This document shows positions 9,538 to 17,217 of a stretch of DNA of 64,000 nucleotides, in pieces. The notes under the pieces were generated by a model. It did no database searches. It had not been told where the DNA came from and worked only from the letters and a program-made list of their open reading frames with translations. Location of the stretch: positions 106,270 through 170,269 of the forward strand of contig NZ_AWXE01000003.1 in assembly GCF_000469155.1 (NCBI RefSeq). Reading direction: 5' to 3'. The DNA is from Candidatus Micropelagos thuwalensis (GTDB lineage Bacteria; Pseudomonadota; Alphaproteobacteria; RS24). A program made the position numbers and the translations under genes. How positions within the stretch are numbered: position 1 is the first letter of the stretch; every line of letters starts with the position of its first letter.

Positions 9538-10737
9538 TCAAGTTTCTTTTGGATCATCGAACTCGATACCGACCCTCTTGAGACGCTCAACTAATGGCAT
9601 ACCTAAACCAGTTGCACTGGTTAGAACACCACCATAGTTTTTGCCACCGGGTAGTTCGTTAGCATTTTGAATAAGACACATTGCGCTTTCAGCTAAAAGT
9701 TTTGAAGTAACTTTATAACCCGGGTCACCTTCTCCGCGTATTGAAGAGACAAGCCTTTTTCCTGTAGCAGTTTTCAAAATAAACTTACAATCAAACCAAC
9801 CCTTATCTCTAATGTCTTTAGAAGGTCCATCACCGGGCTGCCTGAACATTGGGCGTAACAACTTACGCAGAGGAGAAAAAAGTATCCCTCCTATCATGGC
9901 CATGCCAAACATACCTTTTATTGCTTGCCACCATGAAGAGTGATAAGAATATTCATTATAAACAAAATTAGCTCCATAAGGCTCCTGCACAAGCTCTGAT
10001 AAAGCGGCAGAGCGACGAACTACACGCGTGTTTACGCCAGCCATGATGAATGGGCTACCATAACCTTTAATTTCTGGCCTAGAAATTATACTGTATTTAT
10101 CTTTACTATTTTTTTTCATTTCGGGTGTAAATGTACCGACTGGATTGAGCAAAAAAGGGTTCGTCATATCATCGATTTGAGCCACATCTGGCATAGAAAA
10201 CATAGTCTCCAGCGTCCCGCCCGAAGCCTCACCTTTATAAGAATGGAAAGCCTCTATTTGGCTAATCTGAACTCCTGCTTTTTTAATGGCATAGAAACTT
10301 CCTAAGTCAGATGGAATTGAGTCAAAACCGCAAGATGGGATGATTCTAACACCCTTTTTACTTGCCGCCTCATGGTGTTTCTCAATGAGGCCTTTAATCC
10401 AAAAGTTCTCCCCAGTTATATCTACATAATGAGTGGAATTCTTCACACAAGCAGCTACTAAGTTTGAACCATATCGATGAAACGGGCCAGCAGTTGAAAG
10501 TACGACATATGACCTCGCGGTAAAAGCCTCTAAACCATCAACATCATCAGAATCTGCAACGATGACTTCAACATCAACACCAATTGATCTGACAAGTTTT
10601 TCAAGTTTTGAATAATTACGACCTGCTACAGCCCACTTAATTTGCCCAGAGCTTTTTGCCAGATATTCAGCACAAAGGGTGCCTGTAAATCCAGTAGCGC
10701 CATATAAAACAATATCTAAGTCTTTAGAGATGGTCAC
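9538..10737 (-). CDS. Saccharopine dehydrogenase family / trans-acting enoyl reductase-like protein
   Basis: A 399-aa NAD(P)-binding protein. The N-terminus has a Rossmann turn YGATGFTGTLCAEYL (residues 12-26) followed by AVAGRNYSKLEKL, and the block STAGPFHRYGSNLVAACV, HYVDITGE, SCGFDSIPSDLGSFY, all typical of the family with saccharopine-dehydrogenase-like and trans-acting enoyl reductase members. A hydrophobic stretch lies near residue 275. Substrate unknown. Its start overlaps the stop of the upstream unknown gene by 4 nt, so the two are translationally coupled. It lies between two tRNA-Ser scars and is probably acquired. Confidence 0.78.
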   Translation of the reverse strand: MTISKDLDIVLYGATGFTGTLCAEYLAKSSGQIKWAVAGRNYSKLEKLVRSIGVDVEVIVADSDDVDGLEAFTARSYVVLSTAGPFHRYGSNLVAACVKNSTHYVDITGENFWIKGLIEKHHEAASKKGVRIIPSCGFDSIPSDLGSFYAIKKAGVQISQIEAFHSYKGEASGGTLETMFSMPDVAQIDDMTNPFLLNPVGTFTPEMKKNSKDKYSIISRPEIKGYGSPFIMAGVNTRVVRRSAALSELVQEPYGANFVYNEYSYHSSWWQAIKGMFGMAMIGGILFSPLRKLLRPMFRQPGDGPSKDIRDKGWFDCKFILKTATGKRLVSSIRGEGDPGYKVTSKLLAESAMCLIQNANELPGGKNYGGVLTSATGLGMPLVERLKRVGIEFDDPKET

Positions 10738-11768
10738 TTACCTTTTGCTGGGGGAATAAAGAGAGAAGATTTTTTATCAAAACTCCCTTTAATCCATCGA
10801 TGAGTAAGGTTTGACCAGTAACTCATCCCTCCCTCATCTTCTGGTAATAGTTCAATTAGATTATTTTTACCTTTTTTGGGACGAGTACGATTTTTAGTAA
10901 TCTCATAAAGTTCAAAAATTTTTTCATTTTCTAAATCGGGATGGTCTTCATCAATATCTTCAAAAAACTTCCGCATAGCCCCCAGCGCCATTAATGCTCT
11001 TTTTTGTGGAACGTTTTCAATTTTATCAACGACACCACCTGGCCACCAAAGAAAAACGTCAAAATGAGAAATAGAAGTTTTATAAGTCTGCTGCAGGTTT
11101 TTCGGGTTTGATTTTTTTACAGTATATTCCTTCCGATAACTTGGCACTTCAATTTGATTTAAGAATTCTATAGAAAAAATTACCTCTTCTAGCGCAATGG
11201 TAAGATCTTTTTTAAATACATTATGTTTTAATCCAGGATTTTCGCCGCGCACACCGGCAAATGGATCGAGGTGTTTATTGCGATCATATGTTAAGTCGGA
11301 ACCTGGTATAAAAGGTTCAAAGTTATAGTTTTGAGCCGTTTCATTAAAACATTTGATAATATCTGGGTGAGTTAAATCAGGATCTAGAGGATTAATTTTT
11401 TTATAAAACGATTGCATTCCTACTAACGCGACACGCACCTCACGCTTAGGGACTTTGTATATTGAGGCTATTTTTTTTCCAGACCATTTAAAGTGGACAT
11501 CAGCAAAGGATTTATCGTTTAGTTTTATATAACTCCAGTTAGGTGGCTCTTTACCAAGAAGTTTTGTCTTTGCTCTGAAACGTTCAAGTAATGAAGCACG
11601 TTCAATCTCAGGAGGCATTTTTCCATCCCATAAATCAATAGAAGACTGAATGTCTGCTAGTGCCTGTTGCTTATCAACTTCCATTGGAGAAAGTTTTTTT
11701 GCACTTTCTTCAGTAAATTTTTTATCACCCTTAATTCCACCAAATGGATCTAAATTTTTAGAGGACAT
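10734..11768 (-). CDS. Unknown protein with an internal duplication
   Basis: I do not recognise this 344-aa protein. No signal peptide or membrane segment is visible; it is rich in Lys and acidic residues. It has two similar halves: NLDPFGGIKGDKKF (residue 5 on) matches HLDPFAGVRGENPG (about residue 170), and FADVHFKWSGKKIASIYKVP with the following helices matches HFDVFLWWPGGVVDKIENVP and its helices, including the shared (L)DPDLTHPDI / DHPDLENEKI stretch. It is coupled to the downstream saccharopine-dehydrogenase-like gene. Confidence 0.7.
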   Translation of the reverse strand: MSSKNLDPFGGIKGDKKFTEESAKKLSPMEVDKQQALADIQSSIDLWDGKMPPEIERASLLERFRAKTKLLGKEPPNWSYIKLNDKSFADVHFKWSGKKIASIYKVPKREVRVALVGMQSFYKKINPLDPDLTHPDIIKCFNETAQNYNFEPFIPGSDLTYDRNKHLDPFAGVRGENPGLKHNVFKKDLTIALEEVIFSIEFLNQIEVPSYRKEYTVKKSNPKNLQQTYKTSISHFDVFLWWPGGVVDKIENVPQKRALMALGAMRKFFEDIDEDHPDLENEKIFELYEITKNRTRPKKGKNNLIELLPEDEGGMSYWSNLTHRWIKGSFDKKSSLFIPPAKGK

Positions 11769-11894
11769 AACCCAGCCTATAAAATTTATCTCTTAATTTA
11801 TTGTTATTGGAGTATAACCAATCTCTGAAGTGAAACAACTTTAACCTTTATAATGATTTTCTATGGGGGGATTCCATTTATGGGATGATAATTT

Positions 11895-13316
11895 ATGGCC
11901 GGTGATGAATTTCTCAAATCAATTGAAACCAATTTTAGCAATGCTGTTGCAGCATTAAATACAACTGATAACGAAGAAAGAATTAGTAGTGACCTAGCTA
12001 ATCAAATTATGCTCGCAAATTCTACATATGTGGTTCGCTTTGGAGTAAGACTTCGAGATACGCTTACAACTTTTACTGGTTTCAGATCAGTTCACTCTGA
12101 GCATTTTGAACCAGTAAAAGGGGGAATCCGTTACGCGCCTGATGTTAATCAGCAAGAAGTAGAGGCTCTTGCAGCACTAATGAGTTATAAATGTGCCCTT
12201 GTAGAAGTGCCTTTTGGTGGATCTAAAGGGGGGCTAATAATTGATCCAAGAGACTGGACGTCGGCCGAATTAGAAAGAATCACTCGTCGTTTTACCCAAG
12301 AGCTTGCTAAACGAGACCTTATTCATCCATCACAAAATGTTCCAGCGCCAGATGTTGGAACTGGTGAACGTGAAATGGCTTGGATGGCAGACGAATACAA
12401 GCGGCTTAATCCCGCGGAGATTAATGCATGGGCTTGCGTTACTGGCAAGCCAGTTGCGAAAGGGGGTATTTCAGGAAGAGCAGAGGCCACAGGAAGAGGG
12501 GTGGTTTATGCTCTCCGTTCTTTCTTCGATTGTCCAGGGGATGTAACAAAGTCTGGACTGAAGCCAGGGCTAAAGGGAAAAAGAATAATAGTTCAGGGAC
12601 TAGGCAATGTTGGGTATCATGCGGCAAAAATTCTTTCTGAAGAAGATGATGCACTAATCACTCATGTCATGGAGCGTGATGGAGCAGTAGTAGACGAAAG
12701 TGGAATAAATATTGAGACCCTGAGGTCTCATATATCTTCAACTGGAAGTGTTTTGGGTTACTCAGGTTACGTTGAAAGCGGTTTAGAGATGTTGGAGTCA
12801 GATGCTGACATTATTATTCCAGCTGCAATGGAACTTGTTATCACGGAGGAAAATGCAAAGAATATCAAGGCGCCACTTATAATTGAGGCAGCAAACGGAC
12901 CAGTCTCAGCAAAAGCCGACACAATTCTTCGAGATCGAGGGGTAATAATTATTCCTGACCTTTATGCCAATGCTGGTGGTGTTACCGTAAGTTATTTTGA
13001 ATGGATTAAAAACCTAAGTCGTATTCGCTTCGGCCGTATGCAGCGTCGAGCTGATGAAAGCAGATATGGCGCATTAATTGAAGGCATCGAGGGCATTACA
13101 GGTAAGTCGTTTCCTGATGAGCTTGCAAGTCGTGCAATTAACGGAGGTGCAGAGATTGATCTTGTTCGTTCTGGTCTAGAAGACACTATGAGAAGCACTT
13201 ATGATGTAATAAGCGAAGTTTGGAATAGGGAAAAGTCTGCAATTGACCTCCGAACTGCAGCGATGATGGTTGCAGTTCAACGCATAGCCCAGGGCTATCA
13301 GTCAATTGGTATATAG
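11895..13316 (+). CDS. Glu/Leu/Phe/Val-family glutamate dehydrogenase
   Basis: Catalyses oxidative deamination of glutamate to 2-oxoglutarate (or the reverse amination). 473 aa. Motifs: PVKGGIRYAPDVNQQEVEAL, the catalytic-lysine loop VEVPFGGSKGGLIIDP, the VPAPDVGTGEREMAWMADEY region, GKPVAKGGISGRAEATGRG, and the Rossmann turn IIVQGLGNVGYHAAKIL. Cofactor preference cannot be read. Its TAG stop ends exactly one base before the 140-bp direct repeat, so it was probably the gene next to tRNA-Ser before the island inserted. It is divergent from the 10734-11768 gene. Confidence 0.92.
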   Translation: MAGDEFLKSIETNFSNAVAALNTTDNEERISSDLANQIMLANSTYVVRFGVRLRDTLTTFTGFRSVHSEHFEPVKGGIRYAPDVNQQEVEALAALMSYKCALVEVPFGGSKGGLIIDPRDWTSAELERITRRFTQELAKRDLIHPSQNVPAPDVGTGEREMAWMADEYKRLNPAEINAWACVTGKPVAKGGISGRAEATGRGVVYALRSFFDCPGDVTKSGLKPGLKGKRIIVQGLGNVGYHAAKILSEEDDALITHVMERDGAVVDESGINIETLRSHISSTGSVLGYSGYVESGLEMLESDADIIIPAAMELVITEENAKNIKAPLIIEAANGPVSAKADTILRDRGVIIIPDLYANAGGVTVSYFEWIKNLSRIRFGRMQRRADESRYGALIEGIEGITGKSFPDELASRAINGGAEIDLVRSGLEDTMRSTYDVISEVWNREKSAIDLRTAAMMVAVQRIAQGYQSIGI

Positions 13317-13456
13317 GTAACCTCATCGCTACTTTCAGCTTAGTAATTGACCAAACCTCCCTGCTGTTCTATTTAGGAGTTCTGCGTAGAGAGGTGGCCG
13401 AGTGGCTGAAGGCGCTCCCCTGCTAAGGGAGTATGCGTTAATAGCGCATCGAGGGT
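13317..13456 (+). repeat. attL: left copy of the 140-bp direct repeat
   Basis: Identical over 140 nt to 24894-25033. The first 71 nt are the region upstream of the tRNA gene and the last 69 nt are the 5' part of tRNA-Ser through the variable arm into the T-arm. The two copies diverge immediately after GAGGGT (A here, T in the intact tRNA). It begins directly after the glutamate dehydrogenase stop codon. Confidence 0.93.
13388..13456 (+). pseudogene. Truncated tRNA-Ser(GCT), 5' 69 nt only
   Basis: Contains the acceptor 5' strand AGAGAGG, D-arm, the anticodon arm with loop CTGCTAA and most of the long variable arm, then switches to unrelated sequence (AAACATCCCGAAGTCACC) in place of the T-arm and acceptor 3' strand. 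It cannot form a tRNA. The full promoter region precedes it, so it may still be transcribed. Confidence 0.9.
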
Positions 13457-13597
13457 AAACATCCCGAAGTCACCTGCCGAAACTTGCAAAAGTAGAATAA
13501 AGTCAGTTTCTTCTAAGTATGTTCAGCCTAATAAAGTTGTTGCCAAAAGGCTATCCCCAAAATGTTGCAGATCTTGATTATGTCTGTTTATCGATCT

Positions 13598-13618
13598 AAC
13601 TGGACCCATATTGGACCC
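13598..13618. promoter_or_regulatory. Putative integrase arm-type site, left
   Basis: AACTGGACC followed by CATATTGGACCC. The same 21 nt with one change (C to T) occurs at 24823-24843 just upstream of the integrase start. Each holds two direct TGGACC motifs 11 nt apart. In a circular form of the island both would flank the attP core, as arm sites do. Inferred only from position and identity. Confidence 0.5.
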
Positions 13619-13714
13619 GAATATATTTAGCTAGCAGGGGGCACACATGGGCCACCCGGGGTAGCCCGTATATGTGCATATAAAGTCCAGAGTGATTTGT
13701 TATTTTTGTGGTTA

Positions 13715-13794
13715 ATCGTCCCAAGTAGCTAACGGTTACGAGTACGCAGAGGACCAGTGGAGCGGATCCCAAGATCCGCGGAGGTGGGACGATG
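13715..13794. repeat. Structured repeat A (full copy)
   Basis: 68 nt (13727-13794) match 22171-22238 with two substitutions. Within it is a 7-bp hairpin GCGGATC-CCAA-GATCCGC. In this copy only, the element is also closed by a 9-bp outer stem, ATCGTCCCA (13715-13723) against TGGGACGAT (13785-13793), giving a 79-nt foldable unit. It could be a small RNA, a recombination site or part of a replication origin. Confidence 0.65.
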
Positions 13795-14001
13795 TTTCTA
13801 TTAGTCATTAAACTTAAAACCATAATGTTTCAGAAGAACATTTCTTTTAGTACACTTCTCAAGATTATTTGCCTATATCTTTGAACAAAAATATAAAACT
13901 TTTAAAGAAGCAAAAACGTTAAACTAAAACTTATGAGAGTGTACAAATTTGAATCTTAACATTTAAAAATAACGTATTAAGAAAACTTTTTGTGCGGGGT
14001 G

Positions 14002-14448
14002 TTAATTATTTACAGCTTCTACGATTATTTGAAAAACTTCCCAACAAACCATTAAATCTTCTCGAAATGCTTCAGGTGAAGAAACCAGTAATCTGTTGTA
14101 GATAGCTTCGTTTGATCTGATTTCATAGTCTGAGACAACGCTACCTTCTTTTCTTGCCAGTAACAAAAAACCTGAACCCATCGATTGTGATAATTTATAT
14201 AAAGGTTCTGATAATTTGTTCTCTGGCGCTAGTAACACCATATCAGATACTACTTTATTCAAAGCAGCACATCTTCCGTTAATAATTGTAAGAAGGGCAC
14301 TATCATCAGTAGTTCTATCTTCAAGGCGTGAAAATATATTTCTGAGAGATCCTTCTGGGAAAGTGGTATAAGTTTTTTTGTTTTCTGTAGTAGAACATGC
14401 AACCAGAAATATAAGACCAATACTGAATATGAAAAATTTCTTTATCAT
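14002..14448 (-). CDS. Small lipoprotein of unknown function
   Basis: 148 aa. A short basic start and hydrophobic segment end in the lipobox FLVAC, so Cys18 would be lipidated; the following STTENKK is polar. The mature part is mostly helical in composition with three further cysteines (CAAL, MVCWE). No known domain recognised. It is the last gene of the minus-strand secreted-protein cluster, separated by about 80 nt from the next. Confidence 0.7.
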   Translation of the reverse strand: MIKKFFIFSIGLIFLVACSTTENKKTYTTFPEGSLRNIFSRLEDRTTDDSALLTIINGRCAALNKVVSDMVLLAPENKLSEPLYKLSQSMGSGFLLLARKEGSVVSDYEIRSNEAIYNRLLVSSPEAFREDLMVCWEVFQIIVEAVNN

Positions 14449-14531
14449 TTTAATCCAACAAAAGAACTCACTGATTTGTATTCGAGATGACCAAATTTAA
14501 AAAAATGTAAATAACTCGAATACCTTAACCG

Positions 14532-14831
14532 CTAATTAGCTTTTTTTAAACAAATTAAATTATAAATCTGAGCCTTGTTAGCAGCGCCAGATATTAATCC
14601 TCTCTCAGCTTCTAACCGCTCTTTATGCAAATCTGATTGAACGTAAACTTGACCGCCTTCAGTTAAGCCATCTTCCATCAATCTTCTATATCGCTGTGCA
14701 GCTACTTGGAACTGCTTAATTTCTTTCATTAGAAGTTCGCAATCTACCTCCTCTGCAGTTGCAGGCAGTGAAAATAGAAATATCAATATTACAACTGAAA
14801 ACTTAGAGAAGTTCTTTACAAGGATAAACAT
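14532..14831 (-). CDS. Small secreted protein of unknown function
   Basis: 99 aa, with a predicted signal peptide (about residues 1-26, ending SLPATAEE) and a short helical mature part with two cysteines (VDCELL and NLICLKK). Its ATG lies inside the 3' end of the upstream gene (28-nt overlap), so translation is probably coupled. No family recognised. Confidence 0.6.
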   Translation of the reverse strand: MFILVKNFSKFSVVILIFLFSLPATAEEVDCELLMKEIKQFQVAAQRYRRLMEDGLTEGGQVYVQSDLHKERLEAERGLISGAANKAQIYNLICLKKAN

Positions 14832-15168
14832 CTGCTAACTCATATAAAATAGCTAAGGTTGCGTTTTCTTTTCTATTACTTGGGTCTCTATTAACCGCTC
14901 TTTCCATCATTTCAATTGCTAGGTAATAGTCGTAAGCTGTCTCCTCAGGGGTGCAGATTTTTTTCCTATATTCCTTATCTTGAAAGTAAACCTCTGAGAA
15001 TAAGATGCCATGCATCGTACCAATTATCCGATAAAATACATCACTCTTGTCTTTGTTTTCCAGCATGTAACCAACGGTTAATTCTTCAGCGAATTCCTCA
15101 TCATTTTCTGCGTAACTATCAGATACAATCGAGAAAAGCAGGGCGATAGTTAGAAGAAGTGGTTTCAT
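14803..15168 (-). CDS. Secreted protein resembling the Rap1a/Tai immunity-type fold
   Basis: 121 aa with a signal peptide (MKPLLLTIALLF..SDSYA) close to that of several neighbours. The mature part follows a pattern I associate with Rap1a/Tai small secreted proteins: a GYMLE..., then an IIGTMHGILFSE helix, KICTPEE with a first Cys, a helix, and a C-terminal ELADVYPC with a second Cys. Some members of that family are immunity proteins to secreted amidases, but no effector is seen here. The start has AAAGG 5 nt upstream. Confidence 0.5.
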   Translation of the reverse strand: MKPLLLTIALLFSIVSDSYAENDEEFAEELTVGYMLENKDKSDVFYRIIGTMHGILFSEVYFQDKEYRKKICTPEETAYDYYLAIEMMERAVNRDPSNRKENATLAILYELADVYPCKELL

Positions 15169-15201
15169 TCCTTTATATTCTCTCTTTTTTTATAAAATTT
15201 A

Positions 15202-15573
15202 TCACATACTTTTTTGGAGAATTATTGCTTCTATTGTGTTAGGAGTCGGGCGGAATGCGTAACTTTCATATACCGTTACGTATACTATTTCTCCATTTAT
15301 CTTATGGCGACTTAAGGGTGTAGCACCCGCTGCTCGAGTCATAAATAAACCGCAACGACCATAATAATATTCTACATCTGAAAAACTTTTAGAACCCGAA
15401 TCTTTATCGATAAATTCGTGTAGGACATAATAAAGAATGTATCTATCTTCTATTAAAGTTGGCTCAAAACCAACACGGAAAGTGTCTCCTTCTTTTCCCT
15501 CCACCATTATTTCCCACTCTGCCCAAGCAGGCGTCGAGAAAAGCAATGCGATAATGAGGAGAAGTGGTTTCAT
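15202..15573 (-). CDS. Small secreted protein, paralogue of 15865-16284
   Basis: 123 aa with signal peptide ending STPAWA. The mature part starts EWEIMVEGKEGDTFRVG and has KDSGSKSFSDVEYY, RHKINGEI and YESYAFRP blocks shared with the paralogue 660 nt upstream. The reading frame is cut short: a one-base gain in a run of A just before the stop shifts it relative to the paralogue, and the lost 3' sequence is still present as DNA downstream (15166-15205). Function unknown. Confidence 0.65.
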   Translation of the reverse strand: MKPLLLIIALLFSTPAWAEWEIMVEGKEGDTFRVGFEPTLIEDRYILYYVLHEFIDKDSGSKSFSDVEYYYGRCGLFMTRAAGATPLSRHKINGEIVYVTVYESYAFRPTPNTIEAIILQKSM

Positions 15574-15600
15574 TTATTTACCTTTGAGTCTTTGGAAGGG

Positions 15601-15783
15601 TTAATAATTGACTTCTTCCGCCTCTTCATCAGCAGCATAATCATGACCGCAATTTGGACAGCATCTAGAAAAGTCCATATCCTTTGGAGGCGGAGCAATT
15701 GTACTGAAGCTGTTCATTACATTTATGAAAAATAAGTGCGAACATTTTGAACAAATAATATCTTGGATAACGATAGTAGTCAT
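15601..15783 (-). CDS. Small zinc-ribbon-like protein
   Basis: 60 aa without a signal peptide, unlike its neighbours. Two cysteine pairs, CSKC (residues 11-14) and CPNC (residues 42-45, preceded by one more Cys), are spaced as in a zinc ribbon. The C-terminus is acidic (DEEAEEV). Whether it is translated is uncertain; it starts 4 nt after the stop of the 26-codon ORF upstream. Confidence 0.5.
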   Translation of the reverse strand: MTTIVIQDIICSKCSHLFFINVMNSFSTIAPPPKDMDFSRCCPNCGHDYAADEEAEEVNY

Positions 15784-15787
15784 AAGC

Positions 15788-15868
15788 TTATTCGTATAGA
15801 CCTCGCTCGTTACATGACACTAAGGGAAATATTGAAATAAATGCGATGGTGAGGAGTAGTGGTTTCAT
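15788..15868 (-). CDS. 26-codon lipoprotein-like ORF (possibly a truncated relict)
   Basis: Starts with ATGA overlapping the stop of the 15865-16284 gene and has the cluster's usual MKPLLLTIA start, but then reads FISIFPLVSCNERGLYE and stops. The LVSC lipobox would leave a mature lipopeptide of only eight residues. It could be a tiny lysis-type or entericidin-like lipoprotein, or the remains of a gene that lost its body while the duplicated signal-peptide start was kept. Confidence 0.35.
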   Translation of the reverse strand: MKPLLLTIAFISIFPLVSCNERGLYE

Positions 15869-16284
15869 TCCTTTATATTCTCTCTTTTTTTATAAAATTT
15901 ATCACATACTTCTCTAAGAATGATTGCTTCTAATGATTTAGGTTTTGGGCGGAATAAGAGACTTTCATATATAGTAAGGTATCTTATCTCTCCATTTATC
16001 TTATGGTGACTTAAGGGTGTAGACCCTACTGCTTGAGTCGCAAATGAATGACAGTGACCTTTGTAATATAATACTTCTGAAAAACTTTTAGAACCTGTGT
16101 CTTTATCGATAAATTCGTATAAGACATAATAGAGTATGTTTCCGTTTTCATTTAAAGTTGGCTCATAACCAACATGGATAGTTTCTCCTTCTTTTCCCTC
16201 CAGCGTTATTTCCCACTCTGCCCAAGCAGGCGTCGAGAAAAGCAGTGCGATGGTAACGACGAGAGTTTTGAGGGTGTGTTTCAT
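15865..16284 (-). CDS. Small secreted protein, paralogue of 15202-15573
   Basis: 139 aa with signal peptide (about residues 1-22, ending STPAWA) and mature start EWEITLEGKEGETIHVG. It keeps the longer C-terminus (CDKFYKKRENIKE) that the paralogue lost by frameshift. Both genes end in the same nucleotide sequence that forms the translation start of the following gene, so this is a tandem duplication of a whole gene plus intergenic unit. Start codon overlaps the upstream gene's stop (ATGA). Confidence 0.68.
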   Translation of the reverse strand: MKHTLKTLVVTIALLFSTPAWAEWEITLEGKEGETIHVGYEPTLNENGNILYYVLYEFIDKDTGSKSFSEVLYYKGHCHSFATQAVGSTPLSHHKINGEIRYLTIYESLLFRPKPKSLEAIILREVCDKFYKKRENIKE

Positions 16285-16625
16285 AATTTTAGATTAAGCA
16301 CTTCACAATTAAAATTTTCAACTGAGGACTTTATGTCCTTTTTTTGAGACGCAACAGTGTATCTTAAGGTCAGAGCTGTTCTATTAATAAATAATGAAAC
16401 TTTGAAACCATCAGTATTTGAACTGCGTAAGCACTCGTAGAAAAATGGCTCTATAGTTCTGCATCGAAATTCTTCGCCATTGAACGTTGCAGTCTTTGCA
16501 ACATCATTTTCATAATCTAACTTCAGATTTTGTTTGATTGTTCCACTTTTGCAAATAAGTGCTTTAGTATTTGCCCAAATTGGTGTCGAGAATAGAAGTG
16601 CGATGATTATAAAAATTTTTAACAA
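16281..16625 (-). CDS. Small secreted protein of unknown function
   Basis: 114 aa, apparently from a TTG start. The signal peptide (IIIALLFSTPIWA) repeats the core of its neighbours' signals, but the mature sequence (NTKALICKSGTIKQNLKLDY onwards) is different, with four cysteines (ICKSG, FRCRT, YECLR, FNCEV). No family recognised. Four-base overlap with the downstream paralogue gene. Confidence 0.6.
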   Translation of the reverse strand: MLKIFIIIALLFSTPIWANTKALICKSGTIKQNLKLDYENDVAKTATFNGEEFRCRTIEPFFYECLRSSNTDGFKVSLFINRTALTLRYTVASQKKDIKSSVENFNCEVLNLKL

Positions 16626-16653
16626 ATTTTATGCTCTATGCGATTATTAAATT

Positions 16654-17217
16654 TTAATTTCCGTATCGTATTTTATCCCAAAAAGTTGGTGCTTTTGAAA
16701 TTTTACGACATTTTCTAAAGGCAGATGCTTTATAATCTTTATCAACCAGTTTATTAGGCATCAGAGAAACGACGCAATTATCAAAAATTGCCTCTTTCTC
16801 CTCAATATCAAGAACCTCTTTTTCTGAATAAAAATCCAAGCAATTTGTCTTGGATTCAGACTGGTAAAATAGAGTTAAATCATCATCATCGTCGGGGGGA
16901 TATCTGCCATCAAAGCCTTCTTTAAATGAGGATGCAGGAGGTATATCGACGTTGACGGTATGAATATTCCCCCCTCTATCCTGCCAAGACAATTTTTTAA
17001 TTGTAGTATTGAGTGGGTTAAAGAAACTTATCTGAATCCCAAGTCCATTTCCTGACCGGAATACACCAGTAGTATAGTATGATAGCTTATATTCTTTCCA
17101 AACGGGCTCGGCCCAAGTCTTACATAGCTTTTTATCGTTTTTTTCGTAACTGTCAGATGCTGTCAGTAAAAGCAGGGCTAAGGTGAGGAAAAGAGGTTTT
17201 AAATAAGAGTTATTCAA
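16654..17217 (-). CDS. Secreted protein of unknown function with weak start
   Basis: About 187 aa. The signal peptide YLKPLFLTLALLLLTASDSYE aligns with the MKPLLLTIALLF signals of the cluster, but the expected ATG is TTA here, so translation must begin at the TTG overlapping the upstream stop (TTGAATAA) or the start is broken. The mature part has an IKKLSWQDRGGNIHTVNV beta region, an acidic PDDDDD patch and four cysteines. Function unknown. Confidence 0.55.
   Translation of the reverse strand: MNNSYLKPLFLTLALLLLTASDSYEKNDKKLCKTWAEPVWKEYKLSYYTTGVFRSGNGLGIQISFFNPLNTTIKKLSWQDRGGNIHTVNVDIPPASSFKEGFDGRYPPDDDDDLTLFYQSESKTNCLDFYSEKEVLDIEEKEAIFDNCVVSLMPNKLVDKDYKASAFRKCRKISKAPTFWDKIRYGN

Larger units (their letters stand above)
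13457..14001. other. Island left end, non-coding
   Basis: 545 nt with no convincing gene. It holds the island-end sequence shared with the older scar (13457-13500), the putative integrase arm site (13598-13618), a GC-rich imperfect palindrome around 13648-13668 (GGGCCACCC...GGGGTAGCCC), the structured repeat A (13715-13794), and an AT-rich tail with a spaced inverted repeat (GTACACTTCTC near 13850 against GAGAGTGTAC near 13934). Confidence 0.6.

Noticed and set aside
12439..12654. Additional ORFs inside glutamate dehydrogenase on both strands
   Set aside because: They are shadow frames of a well-conserved enzyme and show no start signals.
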